A stretch of 46,695 nt of DNA, from positions 6,359 through 53,053 of the forward strand of contig WTJN01000094.1 in NCBI GenBank assembly GCA_011526265.1, in the 5' to 3' direction. The notes under the pieces were generated by a model. It did no database searches. It was not told the origin of the DNA and saw nothing but the letters and a program-made list of their open reading frames with translations. The stretch comes from Candidatus Arcticimaribacter sp. (lineage in GTDB: Bacteria; Bacteroidota; Bacteroidia; Flavobacteriales; Flavobacteriaceae). The position numbers and the translations under genes were made by a program. This document shows, in pieces, positions 1 through 8,193 of this stretch; the first letter of the stretch is position 1, and each line of letters begins with the position of its first letter.

Positions 1-107
1 TCAATGCCCCCTGAAACACCCACTACAAACCCTTGCATCCTTGCGTTCTCGGCATAGTCTTTTAACCAGTCAACGATATGGTTGCTTACTTTTTCCGGAC
101 TTTTCAT
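1..107 (-). CDS. nadE: NAD+ synthetase, 5' end only (partial)
   Basis: Only the first 35 codons lie in the window, and the rest runs off the left edge. The translation starts MKSPEKVSNHIVDWLKDYAE and reaches VSGGI(D), the start of the SGGxDS pyrophosphate-binding loop of the N-type ATP pyrophosphatase fold. This matches the N-terminus of bacterial NadE, which amidates deamido-NAD to NAD with ATP. The gene is divergent from gldB with about 50 bp between the start codons. A nadE neighbour for gldB-gldC is common in flavobacteria, which supports the call. The fragment is too short to tell ammonia-dependent from glutamine-dependent forms, although an N-terminus directly followed by the SGGID loop suggests the short ammonia-dependent form. 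Confidence 0.8.
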   Translation of the reverse strand, partial: MKSPEKVSNHIVDWLKDYAENARMQGFVVGVSGGI

Positions 108-127
108 CGCTACTTTTTTTTTGAGTG

Positions 128-135
128 TATCTTTG
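128..135 (+). promoter_or_regulatory. -7 promoter element of gldB (TATCTTTG)
   Basis: TATCTTTG matches the Bacteroidota primary-sigma -7 consensus TAnnTTTG exactly. Transcription would start near 141, leaving a leader of about 17 nt before the ATG at 158. A GTG at 125 lies upstream of and inside this element, so it cannot be the gldB start. No clear -33 TTTG is seen at the right distance. Confidence 0.5.
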
Positions 136-157
136 TATAAAAATAGCAAACTTCTTC

Positions 158-1168
158 ATGGCGATAAAACTTTCTCTTAAAGGGTTGAACCGAAAGCTTC
201 CATTTTTGTCAATCTTGCTAATTTTTATTCTTTTTTTTGTGATTTATGCGTGTGCAGACACCAATTCCCGTGCCGCCGAGATCGAAAAAATTCCAGTGAA
301 TATTGATATTGATCGCTTTGATCAACGTTTTTTTAACGCCACGCCGGAAGAATTCTACACTCTAAAGACGCAATATCCTTATTTGTTCCCTACGCAATAT
401 GCTGACAGTATATGGCAAAAAAGACAACGCGATAGTTTGCAAGTCCTTTTGCAGGGAGAAATTGCAAAGGAGTTTCCCACACTCCAGCCCTTTGAGGAAC
501 AGTTAGAACCTTTGTTACAGCACATTCATTACTATTTTCCTCAAAGCAGTACCCAGCCAAAAGTAGTTGCCTTAACCAACAATGTAGATTATCAAAACAA
601 AACGGTCTATACCGATTCGTTGATTTTGATCTCATTGGACACTTTCTTGGGTGCCCAGCACCCCATTTATGAAGGGATTCCTCAATACATTGTCCGCGAC
701 ATGGACATTGCCTTTTTTGGGGCCCATTTGGCCAGTGAATTTGGCGAGGTTGTTACTCCTGCGCCGCAAGAACGTACGCTTTTGGCCCAGATGATTTATC
801 ATGGAAAAAAACTCTACCTCAAAGACCTGCTATTGCCCACATTGAGCGATGCGATAAAAATAAGTTATACCCCACAAGAAATTGATTGGGTCGAGGAGAA
901 CGAACGCTTCATTTGGCAATATTTTGTGGAAAACGAAATTTTGTATAAAACCCAATCCAGCTATGTGTTGCGATTTGTAGAACCAGCGCCATTTTCAAAA
1001 TTTTACCTGGAAATCGATAATGAAAGCCCAGGCAAAATTGGGCAATGGTTGGGTTGGCAAATTGTGCGTGCATACATGCAGAAAAATCCCGAGACACCCC
1101 TTCAACAGCTCTTAAATCTGTCGGCAATCGAACTATTTCAAGGAGCGAATTACAAACCCAAAAGATGA
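158..1168 (+). CDS. gldB: Gliding motility lipoprotein GldB
   Basis: GldB is a lipoprotein required for gliding motility in Flavobacterium. It is anchored in the cell envelope and its biochemical role is not settled. The 336-residue product begins with a basic n-region and a long hydrophobic stretch (about residues 14-31) ending in VIYAC, so Cys32 is the likely lipidated residue. The mature part opens with the family's pattern of a short strand (IPVNIDIDRFDQRFF) followed by the YPYLFP segment. I chose the ATG at 158 because the alternative GTG at 125 overlaps the -7 promoter element. The stop overlaps the gldC start (ATGATG), so the two genes are translationally coupled. Family assignment rests on recognised sequence pattern plus the gldC neighbour. 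Confidence 0.88.
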   Translation: MAIKLSLKGLNRKLPFLSILLIFILFFVIYACADTNSRAAEIEKIPVNIDIDRFDQRFFNATPEEFYTLKTQYPYLFPTQYADSIWQKRQRDSLQVLLQGEIAKEFPTLQPFEEQLEPLLQHIHYYFPQSSTQPKVVALTNNVDYQNKTVYTDSLILISLDTFLGAQHPIYEGIPQYIVRDMDIAFFGAHLASEFGEVVTPAPQERTLLAQMIYHGKKLYLKDLLLPTLSDAIKISYTPQEIDWVEENERFIWQYFVENEILYKTQSSYVLRFVEPAPFSKFYLEIDNESPGKIGQWLGWQIVRAYMQKNPETPLQQLLNLSAIELFQGANYKPKR

Positions 1169-1515
1169 TGAAAAAAGACAATGACACCCACATCAAAATC
1201 GATGTGCAACTCGATGAGAATAAAATTCCCGAAAAAATTACTTGGTCTGCCCCAGACGGCGGCGTCAACAAAGCAGACGCTCAGGCGTTATTGATGTCTT
1301 TATGGGACGGCAAAAACCAAGAAACATTGCGCATGGATCTTTGGGTGAAAGAGATGCCTGTTGATCAAATGAATGTCTTCTTTCATCAGTCGTTGGTCAC
1401 CATGGCGCAAACGTTTTACAGAGCCACTCAAAACGAAAAAATGACCGCCACCATGAACGACTTTTGTGACTACTTTGCGCAACACCTCAACATTGATCGC
1501 AGCGGTCGGTCATAG
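1165..1515 (+). CDS. gldC: Gliding motility protein GldC
   Basis: This is a small soluble protein of 116 residues without a signal peptide or membrane segment. It matches GldC, whose gene follows gldB in flavobacteria; loss of GldC impairs but does not abolish gliding in Flavobacterium johnsoniae. Visible signatures are the N-terminal IKIDVQLDENKIPEKITWSA segment and the LRMDLWVKEMPVDQMNVFF segment. The ATG at 1165 overlaps the gldB stop; a second in-frame ATG at 1168 is equally possible. The longer reading frame that begins at 1045 lies inside gldB and is not the gene. The 3' end overlaps the convergent engB by 6 bp, so there is no room for a conventional terminator. Confidence 0.88.
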   Translation: MMKKDNDTHIKIDVQLDENKIPEKITWSAPDGGVNKADAQALLMSLWDGKNQETLRMDLWVKEMPVDQMNVFFHQSLVTMAQTFYRATQNEKMTATMNDFCDYFAQHLNIDRSGRS

Positions 1516-2118
1516 ACCTTTCAGCGATAGATTGAGCTGTGCGATGTAGGTCAAGAGTTCCTCATTCCCCGTCTTTTTTAGCGAAGAAGTGATGAAGTGT
1601 GGAGGCACTTCTTCCCAGCTTGTCTCTTTCATGGTGTGCAGATAATGCTCAACACTTTTTTTAAGGGCCAAGGGTTTTAGCTTATCGGCTTTTGTAAACA
1701 CAATGGCAAAGGGGATTTCGTGGAGCGACAACCATTCCATGAAATCTTGATCGATATTTTGTGGAGGGTGCCTTACGTCGATGAGTACAAATGCGGAAAC
1801 CAGTTGCTTCCTTGCTTTAAAGTAGTGCGTGATGAGCTTTTGAAAAGCTTTTTTTGTGCTCTTCGAGGTTCTGGCATACCCATAGCCGGGCAAGTCTACC
1901 AGAAACCATTCTCGGTTGATTTTAAAATGATTGATCAGCTGGGTTTTCCCTGGCCTTCCCGATGTTTTAGCCAAGCTTTTCCGTTGACAGAGGCTGTTGA
2001 TTAAAGAAGATTTTCCCACATTGGAACGCCCAATAAAAGCATATTCGGGGAGGGCTTGCTGGGGACACTTCTCCACGTCGGTGTTGCTGACAATGAATTC
2101 GGCATGAGCAATACGCAT
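1510..2118 (-). CDS. engB: Ribosome-biogenesis GTPase EngB (YsxC/YihA)
   Basis: EngB is a TrmE-Era family GTPase that acts in late assembly of the 50S ribosomal subunit in the cytoplasm. The 202-residue length is normal. GTPase motifs are in order: G1 GRSNVGKSS at residues 30-38, the switch I segment GRPGKTQLINHF, G3 DLPGYG, G4 TKADK and a G5-like TSS near residue 178. The gene lies 8 bp downstream of the alpha/beta hydrolase on the same strand, so the two probably share a transcript. It converges on gldC with a 6-bp overlap. Nothing is unusual in the protein. Confidence 0.95.
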   Translation of the reverse strand: MRIAHAEFIVSNTDVEKCPQQALPEYAFIGRSNVGKSSLINSLCQRKSLAKTSGRPGKTQLINHFKINREWFLVDLPGYGYARTSKSTKKAFQKLITHYFKARKQLVSAFVLIDVRHPPQNIDQDFMEWLSLHEIPFAIVFTKADKLKPLALKKSVEHYLHTMKETSWEEVPPHFITSSLKKTGNEELLTYIAQLNLSLKGL

Positions 2119-2126
2119 GGGGGAAA

Positions 2127-2891
2127 TTATAGTTGGTTCTCGCTCAACCAGTGGTGTAGAATTCTGTTGAATTCATCGGGATGCTCCATCATGGGGGCGT
2201 GCCCACATTTTTCAATCCAGTAGAGGCTTGAAGCAGGTAAGAGTGCATTGAATTCGTCAGCGACGTCAGGCGGAGTAACACCGTCGTTTTTCCCCCAGAT
2301 GAGGCAAACAAGATTTTTCATGCTTGGGAGATCGTTGGCCATGTTGTGTCGAATGGCACTTTTTGCGATCGCAAGCGTTTTGATCAGTTTGTTACGGTCG
2401 TTGACAGTTTCGTAGACTTCATCCACAATCTCTTTGGTCGCTACAGCAGGGTCATAAAAAACATCTTCACTCTTTTGTTTGATATAGTCGTAGTTCCCTC
2501 TTTTGGGATAGCTTTCGCCCATGCTGTTTTCATAGAGCCCGGAGCTGCCTGTCAAAATCAAACCTTTCACCATTTCAGGGTAGGTTTTGGTGAAGATCAA
2601 ACCAATATGTCCACCTAAAGAATTGCCCAATAAAAGCACATTTTTTAGCCCTTTGAAATCAAGAAAAGCTTTCAAGTATTCAGCAAATGCCTTGACCGTT
2701 GTTTCTTTTAAAGGTAAATCATAGATGGGTAGCTCAGGAATAATCACCCGATATCCTTTGTTTGGGAAATAATTTTGGACGCCTTCAAAATTGCTCAGTC
2801 CTCCCATGAGTCCGTGCAAGATGACGAGTGGTTGTCCTTCACCTTTATCGAGATAAGTATAGTTAGATTCTTTGGTCAAGATGTCTTTCAT
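2127..2891 (-). CDS. Alpha/beta-fold hydrolase
   Basis: This is a 254-residue soluble serine hydrolase of the alpha/beta fold. The order is typical: oxyanion segment HGLMGG, nucleophile elbow GNSLGG with the catalytic Ser, acid residue in WGKNDGVTP and catalytic His in CGHAPMMEHP. No signal peptide is visible, so it is probably cytoplasmic. The substrate cannot be told from sequence; esterases and C-C bond hydrolases have the same layout. I chose the ATG at 2891 because the upstream TTG at 2921 overlaps the -7 element at 2919-2926. The gene precedes engB by 8 bp and is divergent from mraZ. Confidence 0.8.
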   Translation of the reverse strand: MKDILTKESNYTYLDKGEGQPLVILHGLMGGLSNFEGVQNYFPNKGYRVIIPELPIYDLPLKETTVKAFAEYLKAFLDFKGLKNVLLLGNSLGGHIGLIFTKTYPEMVKGLILTGSSGLYENSMGESYPKRGNYDYIKQKSEDVFYDPAVATKEIVDEVYETVNDRNKLIKTLAIAKSAIRHNMANDLPSMKNLVCLIWGKNDGVTPPDVADEFNALLPASSLYWIEKCGHAPMMEHPDEFNRILHHWLSENQL

Positions 2892-2918
2892 GCCTGTTGG
2901 GCTCAAATCTTTAGCCGA

Positions 2919-2926
2919 CAAATATA
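2919..2926 (-). promoter_or_regulatory. -7 promoter element of the hydrolase-engB operon (TATATTTG)
   Basis: On the minus strand this reads TATATTTG, an exact match to TAnnTTTG. Predicted transcription begins near 2912, about 20 nt before the ATG at 2891. No good -33 TTTG is found upstream. The element decides against the TTG start at 2921. Confidence 0.5.
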
Positions 2927-2990
2927 GGCATTAAAAACGACTATTTCTCCGATTATTTTAAGCCCTTGAATCTAAGCTTTTTGTAGGTGT

Positions 2991-3036
2991 CGTGGTAAAA
3001 GTTATCAACAAAGTGGTATTAAGTGGTAAAAAGTGG
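2991..3036 (+). promoter_or_regulatory. MraZ-box operator array upstream of mraZ
   Basis: Three identical AAGTGG hexamers begin at 3011, 3021 and 3031, exactly 10 bp apart. A fourth related CGTGGT at 2991 keeps the same phase with one turn skipped. MraZ is known to bind direct repeats of about this period in front of its own operon: TGGGN with 5-nt spacers in Escherichia coli and AAAGTG-type boxes in mollicutes. The array ends 11 bp before the -7 element and covers the -33 region, so bound MraZ should block RNA polymerase. The repeats are seen; binding is inferred. Confidence 0.8.
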
Positions 3037-3047
3037 CTTTTTACATT

Positions 3048-3055
3048 TATATTTG
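3048..3055 (+). promoter_or_regulatory. -7 promoter element of the dcw operon (TATATTTG)
   Basis: TATATTTG matches TAnnTTTG. It lies just after the MraZ-box array and 28 bp before the mraZ ATG at 3083, predicting a short leader of about 20 nt. It is the only convincing promoter I see for the following 15.7 kb of plus-strand genes. Confidence 0.65.
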
Positions 3056-3082
3056 AAAATACAAACCATACAAACTGTTTGC

Positions 3083-3544
3083 ATGCAGCATTTTATTGGG
3101 ACATATGAATGTAAAGCAGATGCCAAAGGGCGCATCATGATTCCGATGTCACTAAAAAAGCAAATGCATGAGGGCTTGAATGATGGTTTTGTGATCAAAA
3201 GGGCGGTGTTTAACGCTTGTCTGGAGCTTTATCCCATGAAACAATGGGAGGCGTTGATGGAAAAAGTGAATGCCCTGAATCGTTTCAACAAAAAAAACAA
3301 TGACTTCATTCGGCGCTTCACTGCTGGGGTCCGACTGGTCGATATCGATGCTACTGGGCGTCTCTTGATTCCTAAAGATTTGATGTTGCATGCAGGTATC
3401 GAGCGACAAACCGTGATTTCTTCGGCTGTAAATATTTTAGAAATATGGGACAAGCAGCGGTATGAAGAAGCGATCAGCGAGGCGGCACTAGATTTTGGTG
3501 CGCTTGCGGAAGAAGTAATGGGCGATAAAGATGATCAAGACTAA
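3083..3544 (+). CDS. mraZ: Transcriptional regulator MraZ
   Basis: MraZ is a DNA-binding protein with two AbrB/SpoVT-like halves that form a ring-shaped oligomer and repress the dcw operon. Both DxxxR signatures are present in the 153-residue product: DAKGR in the first half and DATGR in the second, each followed by an IP turn (RIMIP, RLLIP). The ATG at 3083 gives the family's usual N-terminus (MQHFIGTYECKADAKGR). The earlier in-frame start at 3023 lies within the operator repeats and upstream of the -7 box, so I rejected it. The gene heads the dcw cluster and overlaps rsmH by 14 bp. Autoregulation through the repeat array just upstream is very likely. Confidence 0.95.
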   Translation: MQHFIGTYECKADAKGRIMIPMSLKKQMHEGLNDGFVIKRAVFNACLELYPMKQWEALMEKVNALNRFNKKNNDFIRRFTAGVRLVDIDATGRLLIPKDLMLHAGIERQTVISSAVNILEIWDKQRYEEAISEAALDFGALAEEVMGDKDDQD

Positions 3545-4436
3545 TTACCATCTACCGGTTTTGTTGCAGCCGTCTGTCACGGCCCTCATCACCGACCCCA
3601 ATGGTATTTATGTCGATGCTACTTTTGGAGGAGGGGGTCATTCGCGTCAGATTCTTCAGCAATTGGGGCCACAGGGGCGTCTATTTGCTTTTGATCAGGA
3701 CGCTGATGCTGTATCGAATGTTCCAGAGGACGACCGTTTTACTTTTATCGAGGCTAATTTTCGTGACATTGAGCGGTATTTAAAGCTGTATGGCGTAACC
3801 ACGATCCATGGAGTTTTGGCCGATTTTGGTGTTTCGTCCCATCAATTCGATGCCAAGGAGCGAGGTTTCTCCATTCGCTTTGATGGCCCTCTGGATATGC
3901 GCATGGATCAAACTGCTAGCAAATCGGCCATCGATATCGTTAATGCGTATTCATTGGAAGAGCTCACACAACTCTTCAAGCTGTATGGAGAGGTAAAAGG
4001 CGCCTATCGAGTGGCGGAACAGATTGTCGCGACCCGGCAGCATCAAAAAATCGAGACCACCTTTGCTTTGATTGAGGCAGTACGGTCCCTCATTCCAGAG
4101 CGCTTTCTCAATAAAACATTGGCGCAAATATTTCAGGCCATTCGTATTGAAGTCAACGATGAGTTGAGTGTGATTAAAGATTTGCTTCTCGCCTCGGCAA
4201 GGGTATTGGCTTCTGAAGGTCGGCTGGTTTGTATTTCCTACCACTCTCTGGAAGATCGTTTGGTGAAGCATTTCATTCGTGAAGGTGTTTTCGAAGGGGC
4301 GGCCCCGCAGGATTTTTATGGGAATCGTCATTTGCCCTTTAAAAAACGAGGAGGAATGGTGGCGCCAGATGCCAAAGAAATAGAAAAAAATAAACGTGCA
4401 CGGAGTGCCAAAATGCGCATTGCAGAAAAAAGATGA
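3531..4436 (+). CDS. rsmH: 16S rRNA (cytosine1402-N4)-methyltransferase RsmH
   Basis: RsmH (formerly MraW) methylates the exocyclic N4 of C1402 in 16S rRNA with S-adenosylmethionine. The 301-residue product has the N-terminal HLPVLLQPSV segment and motif I VDATFGGGGHS at residues 28-38. The C-terminal half carries CISYHSLEDRLVKHFI, typical of the family. It is the second gene of the dcw cluster, overlapping mraZ by 14 bp and ftsL by 4 bp (ATGA). The length is normal and all expected blocks are present. Confidence 0.95.
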   Translation: MIKTNYHLPVLLQPSVTALITDPNGIYVDATFGGGGHSRQILQQLGPQGRLFAFDQDADAVSNVPEDDRFTFIEANFRDIERYLKLYGVTTIHGVLADFGVSSHQFDAKERGFSIRFDGPLDMRMDQTASKSAIDIVNAYSLEELTQLFKLYGEVKGAYRVAEQIVATRQHQKIETTFALIEAVRSLIPERFLNKTLAQIFQAIRIEVNDELSVIKDLLLASARVLASEGRLVCISYHSLEDRLVKHFIREGVFEGAAPQDFYGNRHLPFKKRGGMVAPDAKEIEKNKRARSAKMRIAEKR

Positions 4437-4753
4437 ATCAGTTACTCAATTTTTTGAATATCGCTTTTTTGATCAAGGATGACGCCTTTAAGAACTGGCG
4501 CTTGTTGCTGTTTTTTTCTTCTTTGGCGCTCATGATCATCGCAAGTGGGCATAGTGCTGATAATAAGATTTACACCATCGCAGCTTTGAACAACGAGATC
4601 AAAGAGGCCAAAAGTGAGTTTGTGGAAACCCGTGCCGCACTGATGCAGCTAAAAATGGAGTCCCGTGTGATGCAAATCCTTGCCCAGAAAGGTATAGCGC
4701 CACCCACAACCCCGCCGATAGCACTAAAAAAACAACGTTCAGATGGAGAATAA
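4433..4753 (+). CDS. ftsL: FtsL-like cell division protein
   Basis: This is a 106-residue bitopic membrane protein with a short cytoplasmic N-terminus, one membrane segment at about residues 22-38, and a periplasmic region (about 43-80) with heptad-like hydrophobic spacing that suggests a coiled coil. Size, topology and location between rsmH and ftsI are those of FtsL, which works with FtsB and FtsQ to activate FtsW-FtsI at the septum. Sequence conservation of FtsL is poor across phyla, so the call depends mainly on topology and gene order. It overlaps rsmH by 4 bp and ftsI by 11 bp. Confidence 0.8.
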   Translation: MNQLLNFLNIAFLIKDDAFKNWRLLLFFSSLALMIIASGHSADNKIYTIAALNNEIKEAKSEFVETRAALMQLKMESRVMQILAQKGIAPPTTPPIALKKQRSDGE

Positions 4754-6734
4754 GACGCAAAACATCATGGGGCGGTTTTACTTTTTTGCCACCGGTTTAT
4801 TCTTGTTTTCCCTGGTGTTGGTTGGACGTCTTGTGTATATCCAAATGGCGGAAGGGGAACACTATCAAGCGCTAGCCAAAGAACGCACGGTGAAGAGCTT
4901 TGTGCTAGAGCCTAGTCGTGGAAACATATTTGCAGACGACGCCAGTATCTTGGCTACCACCGTTCCGCGATACGAGCTCAGATGGGATGCAAAGGTGCCT
5001 TCGAAAGCACTCTTTGAGCAAAATAAATTGACATTAGCAAACAGGTTGTCTGAGATTCTTGGTGTCTCTGAGGCCATACTCTTGAGAAAATTGGAACGCG
5101 CAAAAGCACAGCATCAACGGTATTTTTTGTTGGGCAAAAACTTGACGTATTCGCAATATCAAGCAATCAAAGCCCTACCCGTATTTAGGCTCTCTGCCTA
5201 TAAGGGTGGGCTGATTGTAGAGTCCAAGATGGTACGCGAACATCCTTTGGGTAAAATGGCAGAACGTACCATTGGTTATGAAAAAGAAGATCGACAAGGC
5301 AATTTCCTTCGCGTTGGTTTGGAGGGGGCGTTTAGTCACTATTTAAAAGGTGAAAATGGTCGCAGGCTGAAGCAAAAAATTGCGAATGGGCAATGGAAGC
5401 CAATCAACGATAGTAATGAAAAAGAGCCTACCGAAGGCTATGATCTACACACCACCATCAATGTCAATATTCAAGATATTGCACATCACGCACTTCTGCG
5501 CCAGCTAGAAGAGTTTGAAGCCGATCACGGTACAGCTATTGTGATGGAAACCAAAACCGGGGCCATAAAAGCCATTGTTAATCTTGGACGCACAAAGCAA
5601 GGAAAATATTTTGAGCGCCTCAATTATGCGGTGGGCAGGACCTATGAGCCGGGCTCTACGTTTAAGCTCATGGCGATGATTGCAGCTCTGGAAGATAATG
5701 TTGCTCGACCGTATGATTTGATCGACACCAAAAAAGGTGTTCTCAATTTCTATGGGAAGTACAAAGTAAGAGATTCTAGAAAAGGGGGCTATGGGCTAAT
5801 TCCCTTGTCCAAGGCTTTTGAGTTGTCTTCCAATACTGCGATTGTGCAAATGATTAATCAGCAGTACAAGAAATCGCCACGCAAGTTTATCGACCGATTG
5901 TACAATATGGGCTTGAATCAAAAGCTCGATCTTCCTATTGTGGGAGAGGCAGCTCCAAAAATCCCCTATCCAACCGATGCTAATTGGAGTGGCATTACCC
6001 TTCCTTGGATGGCCTATGGCTATGGCGTAGCACTGACCCCGATGCAAGTCTTGACGTTTTACAATGCCGTGGCCAACAACGGTGAGATGCTGCAACCAAA
6101 GTTCATTGAGCGGATCAAATCAACCGACGGAAGTCTTGAAAAAATCTTTAATAAAACCATCATTAACCCTTCTATTTGCTCTTCAAAAACCCTGAAGAGT
6201 GTCCAGCAAATGATGTTTAATGTTGTGGATAAAAAATGGGGAACGGCATACAACATCAAGGACAAGCATTTCAATATCGCTGGAAAAACAGGAACCTGTC
6301 AGGTAGATTATGCGACTGAAAATGTGGAGTATATCTCCAGCTTTGTGGGGTATTTCCCAGCCGAAAATCCGCAATATACTTCCATGGTATTGGTCTACAA
6401 GCCCAACAAGCAAAAAGGGTATTACGGCGCTACTGTTGCTGCTCCTGTTTTTAAAGAAATTGCCAAGAAAATATACAACGCTACACCCAAAGAAGTTTTT
6501 GTCGAGACAGATAAAATCAATTTCACTCCCTCAGTCATTGAACGGGAAAGCAGTATTCTAGAGGCCCAGAAAATTCCAAATTTAAATGGCTGGACCGCCA
6601 GCGAAGCACTCGTGGTATTGGAGCGGCTAGGGGTTGAAGTAAAATTTAAAGGCGTTGGCCGAGTGAAAAAACAATCCATTCCTCCAGGGAAGAAAATCGA
6701 TAAAAACACCTCAATCATTTTAGAACTATCATGA
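4743..6734 (+). CDS. ftsI: Septal peptidoglycan transpeptidase FtsI (PBP3) with PASTA domain
   Basis: FtsI is the class B penicillin-binding protein that cross-links septal peptidoglycan together with FtsW. The 663-residue protein has one N-terminal membrane segment (about residues 11-31), a pedestal domain including RGNIFADD, and the transpeptidase domain with all three active-site motifs: STFK (nucleophile Ser305, Lys308), SSN (362-364) and KTG (515-517). A C-terminal PASTA domain occupies about residues 604-663. PASTA is absent from E. coli FtsI but usual in Bacteroidota, Actinomycetota and Bacillota homologues. The ATG overlaps ftsL by 11 bp, and the stop overlaps murE by 4 bp. Confidence 0.95.
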   Translation: MENKTQNIMGRFYFFATGLFLFSLVLVGRLVYIQMAEGEHYQALAKERTVKSFVLEPSRGNIFADDASILATTVPRYELRWDAKVPSKALFEQNKLTLANRLSEILGVSEAILLRKLERAKAQHQRYFLLGKNLTYSQYQAIKALPVFRLSAYKGGLIVESKMVREHPLGKMAERTIGYEKEDRQGNFLRVGLEGAFSHYLKGENGRRLKQKIANGQWKPINDSNEKEPTEGYDLHTTINVNIQDIAHHALLRQLEEFEADHGTAIVMETKTGAIKAIVNLGRTKQGKYFERLNYAVGRTYEPGSTFKLMAMIAALEDNVARPYDLIDTKKGVLNFYGKYKVRDSRKGGYGLIPLSKAFELSSNTAIVQMINQQYKKSPRKFIDRLYNMGLNQKLDLPIVGEAAPKIPYPTDANWSGITLPWMAYGYGVALTPMQVLTFYNAVANNGEMLQPKFIERIKSTDGSLEKIFNKTIINPSICSSKTLKSVQQMMFNVVDKKWGTAYNIKDKHFNIAGKTGTCQVDYATENVEYISSFVGYFPAENPQYTSMVLVYKPNKQKGYYGATVAAPVFKEIAKKIYNATPKEVFVETDKINFTPSVIERESSILEAQKIPNLNGWTASEALVVLERLGVEVKFKGVGRVKKQSIPPGKKIDKNTSIILELS

Positions 6735-8191
6735 AAACGGTAAAAGACTTATTGTTTGGTGTTCAGATTGAATCTGTGCAAGGAAGTACGGAGGTGATGG
6801 TGGATGCGCTAGCTTTTGATTCGAGAAAAGTTACAGCGCAGACGCTTTTTGTTGCCATCAAGGGCGAGGCTTTCGATGGGCATGACTTCATAGACCAGGC
6901 CATTGCAAACGGCGCCAGCGTAATTGTTTGCGAGACCAAGCCCCAAACTGTTCTGGAAGGAGTGGTATGGATTGTTGTCAAAAATACGCGAAAGGCATTG
7001 GCCATCGTAGCGAGCCACTTTTTTGACAACCCTTCTAAAAAAATCAAATTGGTGGGGGTTACCGGCACCAATGGGAAAACGTCAGTAACAACCCTGCTCT
7101 ACACTTTGTTTTTGCATTTGGGCTACCCCGTTGGATTGCTGTCAACCATTGCTGTAAAATACAATGGATTGTCTTTTTCTGCGACCCATACGACACCCGA
7201 TCCCATTCAAATCAATGCTCGCCTTGCGGAAATGGTACAAAATGGCGTAGAATATTGTTTTATGGAGGTTTCTTCCCATGGCATTGCTCAAGAGCGAACC
7301 GAGGGGCTTGTATTTGCTGGTGGCGTATTTACCAATCTCACGCACGATCATCTCGACTATCACGGGAGTTTCGCTGCCTACAGGGATGTCAAGAAGCAGT
7401 TCTTCGATCACTTGCCTGCGACTGCTTTTGCATTGACCAATATCGATGACAAAAATGGCGACTATATGCTGCAAAACTGCCAGGCACAAAAACGCTCCTA
7501 TGCGCTGAAAAATTATGGCGATTATACAGCGAAAATATTGGAAAAAAACTTTGAGGGCATGCTATTGTCTATGGCTAATCAAGAGGTGTGGACAGCGCTG
7601 GTGGGAAGTTTCAACGCCTCCAATCTGCTGGCTGTGTATGGGGTAGCTCAACAGTTGGGTGTCGACAAGCAAACAGCATTAACGGCGTTGAGTGTTTTGA
7701 AAAATGTCGATGGGCGTTTTGAAACGATTCTCACCCCCAACAAAGCCATAGTCATTGTCGACTATGCGCACACTCCCGACGCCTTGAAGAATGTTTTGCA
7801 AACCATTGCCGACATCAGAACCCGCAATGAAGTTTTGACAACTGTTGTGGGATGTGGGGGCAATCGGGATGTAGAAAAACGACCACTGATGGCACAAGCA
7901 GCTGTTCAAATGAGTGATCAGGTCATTTTGACCAGTGATAATCCCCGCAATGAAGATCCCGAAAAAATCTTGGATGAAATGGAGGCGGGTATTTCGCCCG
8001 ATCAATCACGAAAAACGCTACGGATTACCGACAGGAAATTCGCCATTAAAGCAGCATGCACGCGTTTAAATCCCGCCGATATATTGTTGATTGCAGGAAA
8101 GGGGCATGAAAAATTTCAAGAAGTCAAAGGGATTAAAACACCCTTCGATGATATCGCATTGGTAAAAGAATTTTGTAAAACACTCGCATAA
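6731..8191 (+). CDS. murE: UDP-MurNAc-L-Ala-D-Glu:meso-diaminopimelate ligase MurE
   Basis: MurE adds the third residue to the peptidoglycan stem peptide in the cytoplasm. The 486-residue protein contains the ATP-binding loop VTGTNGKTS (Lys116) and the central MEVSSHGI segment. It also carries DNPR at residues 403-406, the signature of enzymes that use meso-diaminopimelate rather than lysine. This predicts a Gram-negative, DAP-type peptidoglycan. The ATG overlaps the ftsI stop (ATGA), and mraY follows after 2 bp. Length and domain order (N-terminal uridine-binding, central ATPase, C-terminal Rossmann-like) are normal. Confidence 0.96.
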   Translation: MKTVKDLLFGVQIESVQGSTEVMVDALAFDSRKVTAQTLFVAIKGEAFDGHDFIDQAIANGASVIVCETKPQTVLEGVVWIVVKNTRKALAIVASHFFDNPSKKIKLVGVTGTNGKTSVTTLLYTLFLHLGYPVGLLSTIAVKYNGLSFSATHTTPDPIQINARLAEMVQNGVEYCFMEVSSHGIAQERTEGLVFAGGVFTNLTHDHLDYHGSFAAYRDVKKQFFDHLPATAFALTNIDDKNGDYMLQNCQAQKRSYALKNYGDYTAKILEKNFEGMLLSMANQEVWTALVGSFNASNLLAVYGVAQQLGVDKQTALTALSVLKNVDGRFETILTPNKAIVIVDYAHTPDALKNVLQTIADIRTRNEVLTTVVGCGGNRDVEKRPLMAQAAVQMSDQVILTSDNPRNEDPEKILDEMEAGISPDQSRKTLRITDRKFAIKAACTRLNPADILLIAGKGHEKFQEVKGIKTPFDDIALVKEFCKTLA

Positions 8192-8193
8192 AG

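Noticed and set aside
3023-3082. Longer MraZ start at 3023
   Set aside because: It lies within the AAGTGG array and upstream of the -7 element, and the added residues are not part of the MraZ family.
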